Position numbers and translations under genes: made by a program. From positions 124,001-188,000 of the forward strand of contig JAEUHC010000004.1 of assembly GCA_016794785.1 (NCBI GenBank): a DNA stretch of 64,000 bases, in the 5' to 3' direction. This DNA comes from Opitutaceae bacterium (GTDB taxonomy: Bacteria > Verrucomicrobiota > Verrucomicrobiia > Opitutales > Opitutaceae). Positions 1 through 8,174 of the stretch are shown here, in pieces. The first letter of the stretch is position 1, and each line of letters starts with the position of its first letter. A model generated the notes under the pieces. That model made no database searches. It worked only from the letters and a program-made list of their open reading frames with translations, and was not told where the DNA came from.

Positions 1-419
1 TACGCCGCCAAGGTGCCGGCGCTTGCGTAGCGTTGCATCAGCAGCTCGCGATCCTTGCCGCGCAGATTCGCGAGGCAGCGTTTCAGCGCCTCGTGTTTCC
101 GCTCCGTGTCCTCGGTCTGGCCGGCGAGATCCTCCGCAAAGGTTTCCTCCAACCGCTCGCTGAACACCAGGCGAGCGTCGCGGGCCTGCCGCTTGCGGTA
201 GTTGAGCACTTCATAGCGCGCTACACTGAAGGCCCATGCCTTGAAATTCGTGCCCAGCGTGAATTCGCCGCGCTTGAGCCAGAGGGTGGCGTTGGCCTGC
301 TGCGCGACATCGCTCGCCGCCGGATCGCCCGGGAGCAGCGAACGCACATAAAGCCGCAGCGGCAGCTGAACCTCGGTCAGCAGCGCGACGATGCGACTCT
401 CGCGTTCAGGATCGGTCAT
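1..419 (-). CDS. ECF RNA polymerase sigma factor, 3' part cut by window edge
   Basis: The reverse strand reads from an ATG at 419 (MTDPERESRIVALLTEVQLP) to the window edge without a stop, giving 139 residues. Region 2 of an ECF sigma factor is recognisable: DVAQQANATLWLK followed by GTNFKAWAFSVARYEVLNYR, the helix that binds the -10 element and core polymerase. A short acidic linker follows, and region 4 begins around LKRCLANLRGKDRELLMQRY. Members of this PVC-bacterial group usually have 170-185 residues, so about 35-45 C-terminal residues are missing. The gene sits downstream of, and on the same strand as, the sigma/FecR pair at 584-2790, but a 164-base gap separates it, so it probably has its own promoter. 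A FecR-like partner would be expected beyond the left edge. The family is clear; the target regulon is unknown. Confidence 0.85.
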   Translation of the reverse strand, partial: MTDPERESRIVALLTEVQLPLRLYVRSLLPGDPAASDVAQQANATLWLKRGEFTLGTNFKAWAFSVARYEVLNYRKRQARDARLVFSERLEETFAEDLAGQTEDTERKHEALKRCLANLRGKDRELLMQRYASAGTLAA

Positions 420-583
420 GGGGCAATGATATATGCCGGAAACGCGCAAAGGTTAGCGGCGGTGGGCGAAGATTTTTTCGGCAAGGCAAAAGAGGGGCGC
501 GTGGGTCTCGCGCCCGCAGGCGCATCCTCGACAAACCGAACCGCGCAGGCACGCGGACGCGCCCCCTACCCCCATCCGGGATG

Positions 584-2245
584 TTACCGCGCCGCCACTG
601 CGGGGGGATTGCCGCCATCGGGGCGGCTCTTTTCGTAAATGTCCAAAATCTCGTCGGCCGTCAGCGGCGCCTTGAAAATCATGAATTCATCCATGCTGCC
701 GTTGAAATTTCTCACCGGCTGCGGATCGGTCGAGGCCGGCAGGCCCCAGTTGCCCAGCTCCGCGTCGCCAATCCGGAGTTTCTGCGGCACGACCATTTCC
801 GCGCGAAACGTCTCCCGGCCGTCGACATAGTGGACGACCTCGCGCTTGAGGGTGTCCATCACCACGGCGAGGTGGTGCCACCGTGCGGGCCCGCTGGTGG
901 TGGGATAAAATCCGCTGGTATAGTTGGCGCCCGAAGGGCCGAGCCACACCCCCGGCCGCAGGTGCACGGTGGGTTTGCGCTTGGCGGTGTCGCCGATGCC
1001 GAGGCGCACCTTGCCTTCAAAAAACTGCCAGTGGGGTTCGCCCGGCTCAAAGCCGTCCGTGAGAAAGATGGAGGTGAACGACTGCTCCGTGCGGTCGAGG
1101 CGCAGCCAGGCGACATAGGTCAGCGCATCAAATTCACCCGGCACGGAGACCCGCACCCGATCGCTCGGCTGGCGAAAGCCGAGCGCCGTCCGGGCGGACC
1201 AGCGGCCTTCCGCCCATTCACAGCCCACCACGATGCCATCAAGCGCGGAGGCGGTGGCGCTCGCCCGGTTGCGCAACACCCGGGGCGACGACGCTTCGCG
1301 CTCAAAATCAAAATACATCACGACCCGCGGGTCGTCGCGCAGCCGTTGGGCCGCCGCGGCCCAAGCCCGCTGCCGTTCGGTCTGTTGCGCGTGCAGACGC
1401 TGCTCCAGCACGGTGGCGCTCACAAAATCATCGGACCGCGCCGAAATGCGCGCCACGCCCTGCGGATTAAGCCGGATGCCCTGCCCTGCCGCCAATTCCT
1501 CCCGCGCAGCCGCGGCCGGCTTCCCACGCTCGGCCCACGAGACCTTGCCATTGAACACATGCACCTCGGTGCCGGTCTCTTTCCCCACCTCGAGCGCAAA
1601 CTCGGTGCCAAGATCGATCACTTCGAGACGCGAGGTGAGCACGCGGAACGTGCGCGTCACCCCGCTCACCTCCACGCGGATCTTGCCCGCATGGCAGATC
1701 GCCTCGTCCACCCGCGTCAGCTCGATCTCCGCCGGGCCTTCAACCGTCATGTGCGCGCCGTTGAAAAATTCGATGCCCAGCACGCCCGCCGTGATCGCGA
1801 TCCGGCCTGGCGACAGAATCGCGCCGGCGGCGAGCGCAGCCTGAGGCTCTTTCCACTGTGCGTCCCACGTCGCCGAGAGCAGCGCGACGCCGTTGGTCGT
1901 CGCCTCCGCCCGGGGCGGCCCGATGTCGGGCTGGCGAAACACCAGCGCAAACCAGACGGCCGCCGCAGCGATTCCAGCCAGCCCCACCCAACGCCATGAC
2001 AACAGCACAGCCCAGCCGCCGCGCGCCTCGGCGACAGGTTCCGGCGGGCGGGCCGCCACCCATTCGTGCGCGCAGTGCAACTCGGCCGCCTCCTCGATCA
2101 AACCCTCGAAATTCATCCGCGCCCAGAAACGCTTCCGCGCCTCCGCCGACTCCAGGAGCCGCGCCTCCAGCGCCGCCTTGTCGTCGGCCGTCAGCCGGCC
2201 GTCGATGTAGCGGTCGAGCAATTCGTCCAGTCGCGCTTCGTTCAT
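584..2245 (-). CDS. FecR-like membrane protein with C-terminal LamG domain
   Basis: This 553-residue protein begins with a short cytosolic helical segment (LDELLDRYIDGRLTADDKAA) of the kind seen in anti-sigma factors. A single membrane segment follows at about residues 82-104 (WRWVGLAGIAAAAVWFALVF), then a FecR domain around residues 140-260 (GAILSPGRIAIT, VIDLGTEFALEV, EVHVFNGKV). The C-terminal 240 residues form a concanavalin A/LamG-like fold (VMYFDFER, TYVAWLRLDR, WHHLAVVMDT, MDEFMIFKAPLTADEI). Its start ATG overlaps the sigma factor stop by four bases (ATGA), so the two are translationally coupled. By analogy with FecIR-type pairs it probably controls that sigma factor from the membrane, with LamG as a possible periplasmic sugar sensor. 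That role is inferred. Confidence 0.82.
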   Translation of the reverse strand: MNEARLDELLDRYIDGRLTADDKAALEARLLESAEARKRFWARMNFEGLIEEAAELHCAHEWVAARPPEPVAEARGGWAVLLSWRWVGLAGIAAAAVWFALVFRQPDIGPPRAEATTNGVALLSATWDAQWKEPQAALAAGAILSPGRIAITAGVLGIEFFNGAHMTVEGPAEIELTRVDEAICHAGKIRVEVSGVTRTFRVLTSRLEVIDLGTEFALEVGKETGTEVHVFNGKVSWAERGKPAAAAREELAAGQGIRLNPQGVARISARSDDFVSATVLEQRLHAQQTERQRAWAAAAQRLRDDPRVVMYFDFEREASSPRVLRNRASATASALDGIVVGCEWAEGRWSARTALGFRQPSDRVRVSVPGEFDALTYVAWLRLDRTEQSFTSIFLTDGFEPGEPHWQFFEGKVRLGIGDTAKRKPTVHLRPGVWLGPSGANYTSGFYPTTSGPARWHHLAVVMDTLKREVVHYVDGRETFRAEMVVPQKLRIGDAELGNWGLPASTDPQPVRNFNGSMDEFMIFKAPLTADEILDIYEKSRPDGGNPPAVAAR

Positions 2246-2790
2246 TGGGATTCCTTCAGCTTGCCGGCCACGCAGACCTGCAGCGCACGCCGCGCCCGCG
2301 ACAGCGTCACATAGACCGACTCCAGCGTCAGCGACAGCAGCCGCGCGATGTCGCCCGGATCGCGGGCCTGAAAATACCTCAGATCGATCACCCGTCGCGA
2401 ACTGCCGGGCAGCTTGGCGATGCAGGTCTCGAGCACGCGGAGCTTGGATTCGCGATCGCGGTCATCCTCCGCCTCCGCCACGAGCACCTCCACCACCTCG
2501 GGCCGGAGACTGAAATCAGCCCGCGCCTGCTTGCGGATCGCCTCGAGGGCCTTGAGCCGCGCGATCGTGCAGGCCCAGGCGACGAAGTTCGTCCCCGCCC
2601 GGAACGAGCCGGCCTTGGCCGAGACGGTGAGAAAGGTTTCCTGCAGCACATCCTCCACCATCGCGTGGTTGCGCAGCAGGGCATGAATCGCGCCCTTGAT
2701 GGTGGCCGACTTGGCGAGGAAGAGTTTTTCGACCTCCGAGGCGTGCGCGCGCCGGGTTTCCTCAGTCCGGGTGTCGTCGGGGTTTTTCAT
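2242..2790 (-). CDS. ECF RNA polymerase sigma factor
   Basis: A complete 182-residue ECF sigma factor. Region 2 includes VEDVLQETFLTVSAKAGSF and GTNFVAWACTIARLKALEAI, and region 4 includes LPGSSRRVIDLRYFQARDP and LSLTLESVYVTLSRARRAL (helix-turn-helix). An acidic, arginine-rich linker joins them. The start is the ATG at 2790. The stop overlaps the ATG of the FecR-like gene at 2245, which identifies the probable regulator. The promoter should lie in the 159-base gap shared with the divergent threonine synthase gene. The low similarity between this sigma factor and the one at 44814-45362 suggests separate regulons. Confidence 0.9.
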   Translation of the reverse strand: MKNPDDTRTEETRRAHASEVEKLFLAKSATIKGAIHALLRNHAMVEDVLQETFLTVSAKAGSFRAGTNFVAWACTIARLKALEAIRKQARADFSLRPEVVEVLVAEAEDDRDRESKLRVLETCIAKLPGSSRRVIDLRYFQARDPGDIARLLSLTLESVYVTLSRARRALQVCVAGKLKESQ

Positions 2791-2949
2791 ATCAAGTGCT
2801 TCTCATGACTATGACTCCGGGAGCCATTTTCTTAACACGAATGCCACCACGAAAACAGGCCTTAAAACAAGGCGCACCCTGCCGGGGCCACCGCCTAATC
2901 TTGCGCGAAGCTGCGCCGTCCCTCTCCGTCTTTCCGCGAACTTCCCTCC

Positions 2950-4116
2950 ATGCACCTCACCGACCTCACCTGCACCGCCTGCGCCCAGCCCCACGATGCC
3001 GCCGTGCCCCAGAACGTCTGCACCGCGTGCGGCAAGCCGCTCTTCGCGCGCTACGATCTCGCCGCCGCGGGGCGCACGCTCACCAAGGACTCGCTCGCGA
3101 GCCGCGTAAAATCCCTCTGGCGCTATCGGGAAGTCCTGCCGGTCAAAAACGACGCCGACATCGTTACCCTCGGCGAGGGCTTCACCCCGCTCCTGCCCGC
3201 ACCGCGGCTCAGCGCGAAGCACGGGCTCGCCCAGCTCTTCATCAAGGACGAGGCGCAGAATCCCACCGCGAGTTTCAAGGCCCGCGGGATGACGACCGCC
3301 GTCTCGATGGCCAAGCAGCTCGGCCTGAAAAAACTCGCCGTGCCCTCCGCCGGCAACGCCGCCGGAGCCCTCGCCGCCTACGCTGCGCGCGCCGGCATGG
3401 AGGCGCATATCTTCATGCCGCGCGACACGCCCCGCGCCAACATCATCGAATGCGAGCAGATGGGCGCGCACGTCACGCTCATCAACGGCCTCATCACCGA
3501 CTGCGGCGCCGAGGTCGCGAAACGGAAAGTGGCCGAAGGCTGGTTCGACGTCTCGACGCTCAAGGAGCCCTACCGCGCCGAAGGCAAGAAGACGCTCGGC
3601 TACGAACTCGCCGAGCAACTCGCGTGGAAACTCCCCGATGTGATCCTCTACCCTACCGGCGGCGGCACCGGCCTCATCGGCATGTGGAAGGCCTTCGACG
3701 AGATGGAACGCCTCGGCTGGATCAGCTCGGCGCGCCCGCGGATGTTCAGCGTGCAGGCCACGGGCTGCCAGCCCATCGTGCGGGCGTTTCACGCGGGCGA
3801 GAAATTCGCCGCCGAGCACCTCGGCGCGCAAACGCGCGCCTCGGGCCTGCGCGTGCCGAAGGCGATCGGAGACTTCATCATGCTCGACGCGCTGCGCAAA
3901 TCCGGGGGCGGCGCCATGGCCGTGACCGATGACGAAATGATCACATGCACGCGCGAAGTCGGCGCGGCCGAGGGCGTCTTCGTCGCGCCCGAAGGCGCGG
4001 CGTGCTACGCGGCCCTGAAGCAACTCCTCGCCGAGAAGCGGGTGCTCCCCGAGGAGGTCGTGGTCCTTTTCAACACCAGCACCGGCCTGAAATACCTCGA
4101 GTGCTACGGAGGCTGA
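2950..4116 (+). CDS. thrC: Threonine synthase
   Basis: Threonine synthase converts O-phosphohomoserine to threonine with pyridoxal phosphate. This 388-residue protein has the N-terminal zinc-ribbon pattern of the short threonine synthase type (Cys8, Cys11, Cys24, Cys27: CTACAQP and CTACGKP). A fold type II PLP-enzyme core follows. The Schiff-base lysine is Lys110 in [14 protein letters not shown], followed by the [17 protein letters not shown] segment. A glycine-rich phosphate-binding loop, [17 protein letters not shown], comes later. The ATG at 2950 places the zinc ribbon directly at the N-terminus. The gene stands alone and its end overlaps the convergent peptidase gene by 13 bases. No homoserine-pathway genes or leader peptide were found next to it. 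Confidence 0.93.
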   Translation: MHLTDLTCTACAQPHDAAVPQNVCTACGKPLFARYDLAAAGRTLTKDSLASRVKSLWRYREVLPVKNDADIVTLGEGFTPLLPAPRLSAKHGLAQLFIKDEAQNPTASFKARGMTTAVSMAKQLGLKKLAVPSAGNAAGALAAYAARAGMEAHIFMPRDTPRANIIECEQMGAHVTLINGLITDCGAEVAKRKVAEGWFDVSTLKEPYRAEGKKTLGYELAEQLAWKLPDVILYPTGGGTGLIGMWKAFDEMERLGWISSARPRMFSVQATGCQPIVRAFHAGEKFAAEHLGAQTRASGLRVPKAIGDFIMLDALRKSGGGAMAVTDDEMITCTREVGAAEGVFVAPEGAACYAALKQLLAEKRVLPEEVVVLFNTSTGLKYLECYGG

Positions 4117-5333
4117 GGGCCACGCAGCACGCGCAGCGCCGCCTCCAAGTCCGGATCACGCCCGGCGCGCAGGTCGGCGAGTGTGCGCTCGACCTTTACA
4201 TCGGGCTCGACGCCCCGGCCCTCGATGCGCCGCCCTTTGGGCGCGAGGTAGTCCTCGCGGCTCAGTTGCAGCTCGCCGCCATCTGGCAGGCGATAAAAAC
4301 GGCTCGCAAGCACGGCGCCCGCGGTGCGCCGGCCGATGATGGTCGCGCGCCCGTGATCCTGCAGGACGGCGGAAAAGATCTCCGCCGCGCTGCCCGTCGC
4401 GCCATCGACCAGCACGACGACCTTGCCCGCATAGTTTGAGGAACCCAGTTGCCAGGATCGCTTCACGCTGCGGCTGCCGCTGCGCGTGATGAACGTGCCG
4501 CAGTCCACACTGCGGTCGAAGAATTCCCCAATCGTGATCCCGAGCGAAAACGTTTCCCCGCCCGGATTGCGCCGAAGATCGAGCACGACGCCAGGCGCCG
4601 CGCGGTGTTTCGTAAGCTCGCGCCCCAGCCACCGTCGGTCCGGGCCGTCAAACTCGTCGAAGCGCAGATAGACGAAGCCATCCGAGAGCAGCCGCGTCTC
4701 CTGCCGCGCCGCCGTCGGCAGCATCCGCGCCACGGCGCTCACGCGGACCTCCCGATCCTGCGCATCGAGAAAAACCCACTCCAGCGTCTCGCCTTCCTTC
4801 GCGTTGAAGCGCGTGCGCTCGCCCAGCCGCTCGCCGTTGCGCGAAACCGCGATCCAGCCGACCTGCACACCGGCCTCGGCGGCCGGGCTGCCCGGCAGCA
4901 CCTCGTTGACGACCCAGCGCCCCTCAAGCCGCGTCATCCCGAAGCCCGTCCGCGCGCGCTGCTGCGTGCGGCGCTCGCGCGCCTGCGTCGGCGCGATGGC
5001 ATGCGTGTGGCTGTCGTTGAGCGGCGCGAGCATGGTGTTGAGGGCCGCGTAGAGCGCGGTCTCGTCCTTGGCGGCGACCGCCTGCGCGCCAAACTTCTCC
5101 CCCGCCGTCTTCCAATCGATCCCCGCCAGCTTCAGATCGTAGTGCCGATCGGCGACGAGCGACCACGCGCGCTCAAACACCGCCAGGTTGGCCTGCGCCC
5201 GCGCCGTTTCCTCCGCCGGAATCGCCGCCAGCGAGATGCGGGGCGGCGGCGTGGAGACGCATGCGGCCAGCGTGAGCAGGCAGAACGCCGCGAGAATCGC
5301 CCGGCCGGCGGCGATTTCGGCACCGTGGCGCAT
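4104..5333 (-). CDS. S41-family (tail-specific) peptidase lipoprotein
   Basis: A 409-residue secreted peptidase-like protein. The N-terminus is a lipoprotein signal (AILAAFCLLTLAACVS) with the lipobox cysteine after LAA. A helical N-terminal domain follows, then a PDZ-like segment (GFGMTRLEGRWVVNEVLPGS, AAEAGVQVGW) and the S41 core (GVVLDLRRNPGGETFSLG, VVVLVDGATGSAAEIFSAVL). The nucleophile should be the serine in TGSAAEIF. The catalytic lysine of CtpA-type enzymes normally follows in a TxGKG motif, but here that position reads RTAGAVLAS, so a Ser-His-type S41 mechanism or an altered active site is possible. The ATG at 5333 shares one base with the parE stop (TGATG), so translation is coupled. 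An in-frame GTG lies one codon upstream. Confidence 0.83.
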   Translation of the reverse strand: MRHGAEIAAGRAILAAFCLLTLAACVSTPPPRISLAAIPAEETARAQANLAVFERAWSLVADRHYDLKLAGIDWKTAGEKFGAQAVAAKDETALYAALNTMLAPLNDSHTHAIAPTQARERRTQQRARTGFGMTRLEGRWVVNEVLPGSPAAEAGVQVGWIAVSRNGERLGERTRFNAKEGETLEWVFLDAQDREVRVSAVARMLPTAARQETRLLSDGFVYLRFDEFDGPDRRWLGRELTKHRAAPGVVLDLRRNPGGETFSLGITIGEFFDRSVDCGTFITRSGSRSVKRSWQLGSSNYAGKVVVLVDGATGSAAEIFSAVLQDHGRATIIGRRTAGAVLASRFYRLPDGGELQLSREDYLAPKGRRIEGRGVEPDVKVERTLADLRAGRDPDLEAALRVLRGPQPP

Positions 5334-7174
5334 CACACCTCCACCAGGTCTTTTTCCACCTTCAGATTCCCAATGATGAAGTCCTGCCGCTCCGGCGTGT
5401 TCTTGCCCATGAAGAAGCCGAGGAGTTCGTCGCTGTTGTGGAGGTGGTTCAGGGTCACGGGTTCGAGGCGGATATTCTCGCCGATGAAGTCCTTGAACTC
5501 GCCCGCGGAAATTTCGCCGAGGCCCTTGAAGCGGGTGATCTCATGTCCGGCGCGGAGCTTCAGCATCGCGGCCTGCTTCTCCTCCTCGGAGTAGCAGTAG
5601 ATTGTCTCCTTCTTGTTGCGCACGCGGAAGAGCGGCGTCTCGAGGATGTAGAGGTGGCCGTTGCGGATGAGGTCGGGGAAGAACTGGAGGAAAAACGAAA
5701 TCAGCAGCAGGCGGATGTGCATGCCGTCCACGTCGGCATCGGTCGCGATCACGACCTTGTTGTAGCGCAGGCCGTCCATGCCTTCCTCGATGTTGAGCGC
5801 GGATTGGAGCAGGTGGAACTCCTCGTTCTCGTAGATCACTTTCTTCGAGAGGCCGTAGGTGTTGAGCGGCTTGCCCTTCAGCGCGAAGACGGCCTGCGTC
5901 TGCACGTCGCGCGTGGCGGTGAGCGAGCCGGCGGCGCTGTCGCCCTCCACGATGAAGAGCGTGCTCTGCTCGGCGCGCTCGTTGCGGTCGCCGAGGTGGA
6001 GGCGGCAGTCGCGGAGCTTCTTGTTGTGGAGCGAGGCCTTCTTCGCGCGCTCGCGCGCGATGTTGCGGATGCCGGCCAGCTCCTTGCGCTCGATTTCGCT
6101 CTCCTCGATCTTCCGCTTCATCGCCTCGGCGGTCTCCTTGTTCTTGTGGAGATAGACGTCGAGCGACTGCTGCATGAATTTGCCGACAAATTCCTTCAGG
6201 CTCGGGCCGTTGGGGCCCACGGCGGCGGAGCCGAGCTTGGTCTTCGTCTGCGACTCGAAGACCGGCTCCATCACGCGCACCGACACCGCGGCGTCGATCG
6301 ACTGGCGGATGTCGGCGGCGTCGAAGTCCTTCTTGAAAAAATTGCGCACGGTCTCGACCAGCGCCTCGCGGAACGCCGCGAGGTGCGTGCCGCCCATGGT
6401 CGTGTGCTGTCCGTTGACGAAGGAGTGATACTCCTCGCCGTAGTGCCCGCCGTGGGTGAAAGCCACCTCGATGTCGTCGCCCTCGAGGTGGATGATCGGG
6501 TAGAGCGGCTCTCCGCTCAGGTTTTTTTGGAGGAGGTCCTTCAGGCCATTCTCCGAGCGAAACGCCTTGCCGTTGAAGGTGAGCGTGAGCCCGCGGTTGA
6601 GGAAGGCGTAGTTCCAGAGCATGTCCTCGATGAACTCCGCGCGGAACCGGAAATCCTTCCCGAAAAGCGCCTCGTCGGGCGTGAACTCCACGAGCGTGCC
6701 GGCGCGCTCGTCGCTCTTTGTGATCTTGTGCTCCTTCTTGAGCTTCCCCTTCTCGAACTCGACAAGCTTCGTCTGCCCGTCGCGAAACGCCTGCGCGCGA
6801 TACTCAAACGCGAGGGCGTTGACCGCCTTCTGTCCGACGCCGTTCAGGCCGACGGATTTTTGGAAGGTCTCGCTGTCGTATTTCGCGCCCGTGTTGATGA
6901 TCGAGACGCAGTCGATGAGCTTGCCGAGCGGGATGCCACGTCCGTAGTCGCGCACGCGCAGGGTGCGCTCGTGCAGCTCGATCTCGATCTTCTTGCCGTG
7001 GCCCATCGTGAATTCGTCGATGCAGTTGTCGATCGTCTCCTTGAGCAGGACGTAGATGCCGTCCTCCGCGTGGGAGCCGTTGCCGAGGCGGCCGATATAC
7101 ATGCCGGGCCGGAGACGGATGTGCTCGAGCGAGCTGAGAGTCTTGATGGAGGCTTCGGTATAGGCTTGGGCCAT
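5333..7174 (-). CDS. parE: DNA topoisomerase IV subunit B (GyrB/ParE family)
   Basis: The ATPase subunit of a type IIA topoisomerase, 613 residues from the ATG at 7174. A TTG 14 codons upstream is open but adds nothing conserved. The GHKL ATPase domain shows [16 protein letters not shown] (Mg-binding Asn), [11 protein letters not shown] and [20 protein letters not shown]. The transducer region is around QTKTKLGS. The TOPRIM domain shows [19 protein letters not shown] and [19 protein letters not shown], and the C-terminal motif is [20 protein letters not shown]. The length and the GKPLNTYG motif fit ParE better than the longer GyrB, but a second GyrB-type subunit cannot be excluded. No parC/gyrA partner is adjacent; the next gene in the transcript is the S41 peptidase. 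Confidence 0.87.
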   Translation of the reverse strand: MAQAYTEASIKTLSSLEHIRLRPGMYIGRLGNGSHAEDGIYVLLKETIDNCIDEFTMGHGKKIEIELHERTLRVRDYGRGIPLGKLIDCVSIINTGAKYDSETFQKSVGLNGVGQKAVNALAFEYRAQAFRDGQTKLVEFEKGKLKKEHKITKSDERAGTLVEFTPDEALFGKDFRFRAEFIEDMLWNYAFLNRGLTLTFNGKAFRSENGLKDLLQKNLSGEPLYPIIHLEGDDIEVAFTHGGHYGEEYHSFVNGQHTTMGGTHLAAFREALVETVRNFFKKDFDAADIRQSIDAAVSVRVMEPVFESQTKTKLGSAAVGPNGPSLKEFVGKFMQQSLDVYLHKNKETAEAMKRKIEESEIERKELAGIRNIARERAKKASLHNKKLRDCRLHLGDRNERAEQSTLFIVEGDSAAGSLTATRDVQTQAVFALKGKPLNTYGLSKKVIYENEEFHLLQSALNIEEGMDGLRYNKVVIATDADVDGMHIRLLLISFFLQFFPDLIRNGHLYILETPLFRVRNKKETIYCYSEEEKQAAMLKLRAGHEITRFKGLGEISAGEFKDFIGENIRLEPVTLNHLHNSDELLGFFMGKNTPERQDFIIGNLKVEKDLVEV

Positions 7175-7283
7175 GGGTATGGTGCGACAGCGTCCGATCA
7201 CAGACGATCCTGACAAGCGAAAAGCCTGCGGTCTTGCTTAGCCCAAGGCGCGATCTACCCTCCAATCACCATCACGCCCAGTC

Positions 7284-8054
7284 ATGAAAAAACTTCTCAT
7301 CATCCTCGGCCTCCTCGCGGTTCTCGCCGTCGCCGCCGTCATTTATGTGTCGATGAATCTTGGCGAGATCGTCACGGCGGGCGTCAACCGCTACGGCCCG
7401 CAGCTCACGCAGACGAAGCTCACGCTGGAGAGCGCCCGGATTTCGCCCTTCAGCGGCGTGGGCACGCTCAACGGCCTCGTGATCGGCAACCCCAAAGGCT
7501 GGAGCGACGCCAACCTTGCCTCGCTCGGCAAAATCCATCTCGACGTGGTGCCATCGTCTTTGCGCGGCGATCACATCATCATCAACGAGGTGATCATCGA
7601 GGCGCCGGTCTTTAACTACGAGACCAAGATCATCTCAAGCAACGTCGCGGATTTGCTGGCCAACATCGAGCAGGCGCTCGGTGGCGCCAAACCCGCCGTG
7701 GATGGAAAAACCCAGCCAGCCGCCGGCGGCGCGCCGGTGAAGTTTTCGGTGAAAAAATTCCGCCTGCTCAACGGCAGCGTGCGGGTCGGCCTCGGCCCGG
7801 CGGCCACCATCGTCCCGCTCCCCGCCATCGAGATAGACGAACTCGGCACCAAGGAGGGCGGCATCACTATCGCCCAGGCCGCCTCGGTCGTGATGAACCA
7901 GGTCATCGGCAAGATTGTCGGCGCCACGGCGGGCGCCGCGTCCGACCTGCTCAAGACCGGCGGCGCCGCCAGCGCCGAGAGCATGAAAAAGGCCGGCGAA
8001 GCGATCAAAGGATTCTTCGGCGGCGGCAAAGATCCTGCGAAGAAGGAGCCCTGA
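7284..8054 (+). CDS. AsmA-like membrane-anchored protein of unknown function
   Basis: This 256-residue protein has a single N-terminal membrane anchor (MKKLLIILGLLAVLAVAAVI). A beta-rich part follows that resembles the start of AsmA/DUF748-type lipid-transfer proteins: TLESARISPFSGVGTLNGLV, IGNPKGWSDANLASLGKIHL and IINEVIIEAPVFNYE. The C-terminal 60 residues are alanine- and glycine-rich and end in a lysine-rich tail. AsmA-like proteins act between inner and outer membranes in phospholipid or outer-membrane homeostasis; this one is much shorter than AsmA itself. It is transcribed away from parE across a 109-base divergent gap. A perfect 16-base palindrome (GCAGGGCGCGCCCTGC, 8067-8082) sits 12 bases after the stop and could act as a 3' stem. 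The specific role is unknown. Confidence 0.72.
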   Translation: MKKLLIILGLLAVLAVAAVIYVSMNLGEIVTAGVNRYGPQLTQTKLTLESARISPFSGVGTLNGLVIGNPKGWSDANLASLGKIHLDVVPSSLRGDHIIINEVIIEAPVFNYETKIISSNVADLLANIEQALGGAKPAVDGKTQPAAGGAPVKFSVKKFRLLNGSVRVGLGPAATIVPLPAIEIDELGTKEGGITIAQAASVVMNQVIGKIVGATAGAASDLLKTGGAASAESMKKAGEAIKGFFGGGKDPAKKEP

Positions 8055-8150
8055 ACCGCTGGAAAGGCAGGGCGCGCCCTGCGATTGGCAGGAGAATCGA
8101 GGGAGGACAGGTCAGTGAGACGCCCGTTCGCGCGTTGGATTTCCGAACTA

Positions 8151-8174
8151 AGGGCGGGTCACAGACCCCGCCCT
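8151..8174. repeat. REP-like palindrome at the stop of the DUF1553 gene
   Basis: AGGGCGGGT and ACCCCGCCCT flank CACAG, forming an almost perfect hairpin (one extra C). It touches the TAG stop codon (8173-8175) of the leftward gene. The upstream TTCGCGCGTT (8127-8136) is shared with the larger copy at 38051-38117, so both belong to the same dispersed family. There is no T-tract. Confidence 0.65.
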
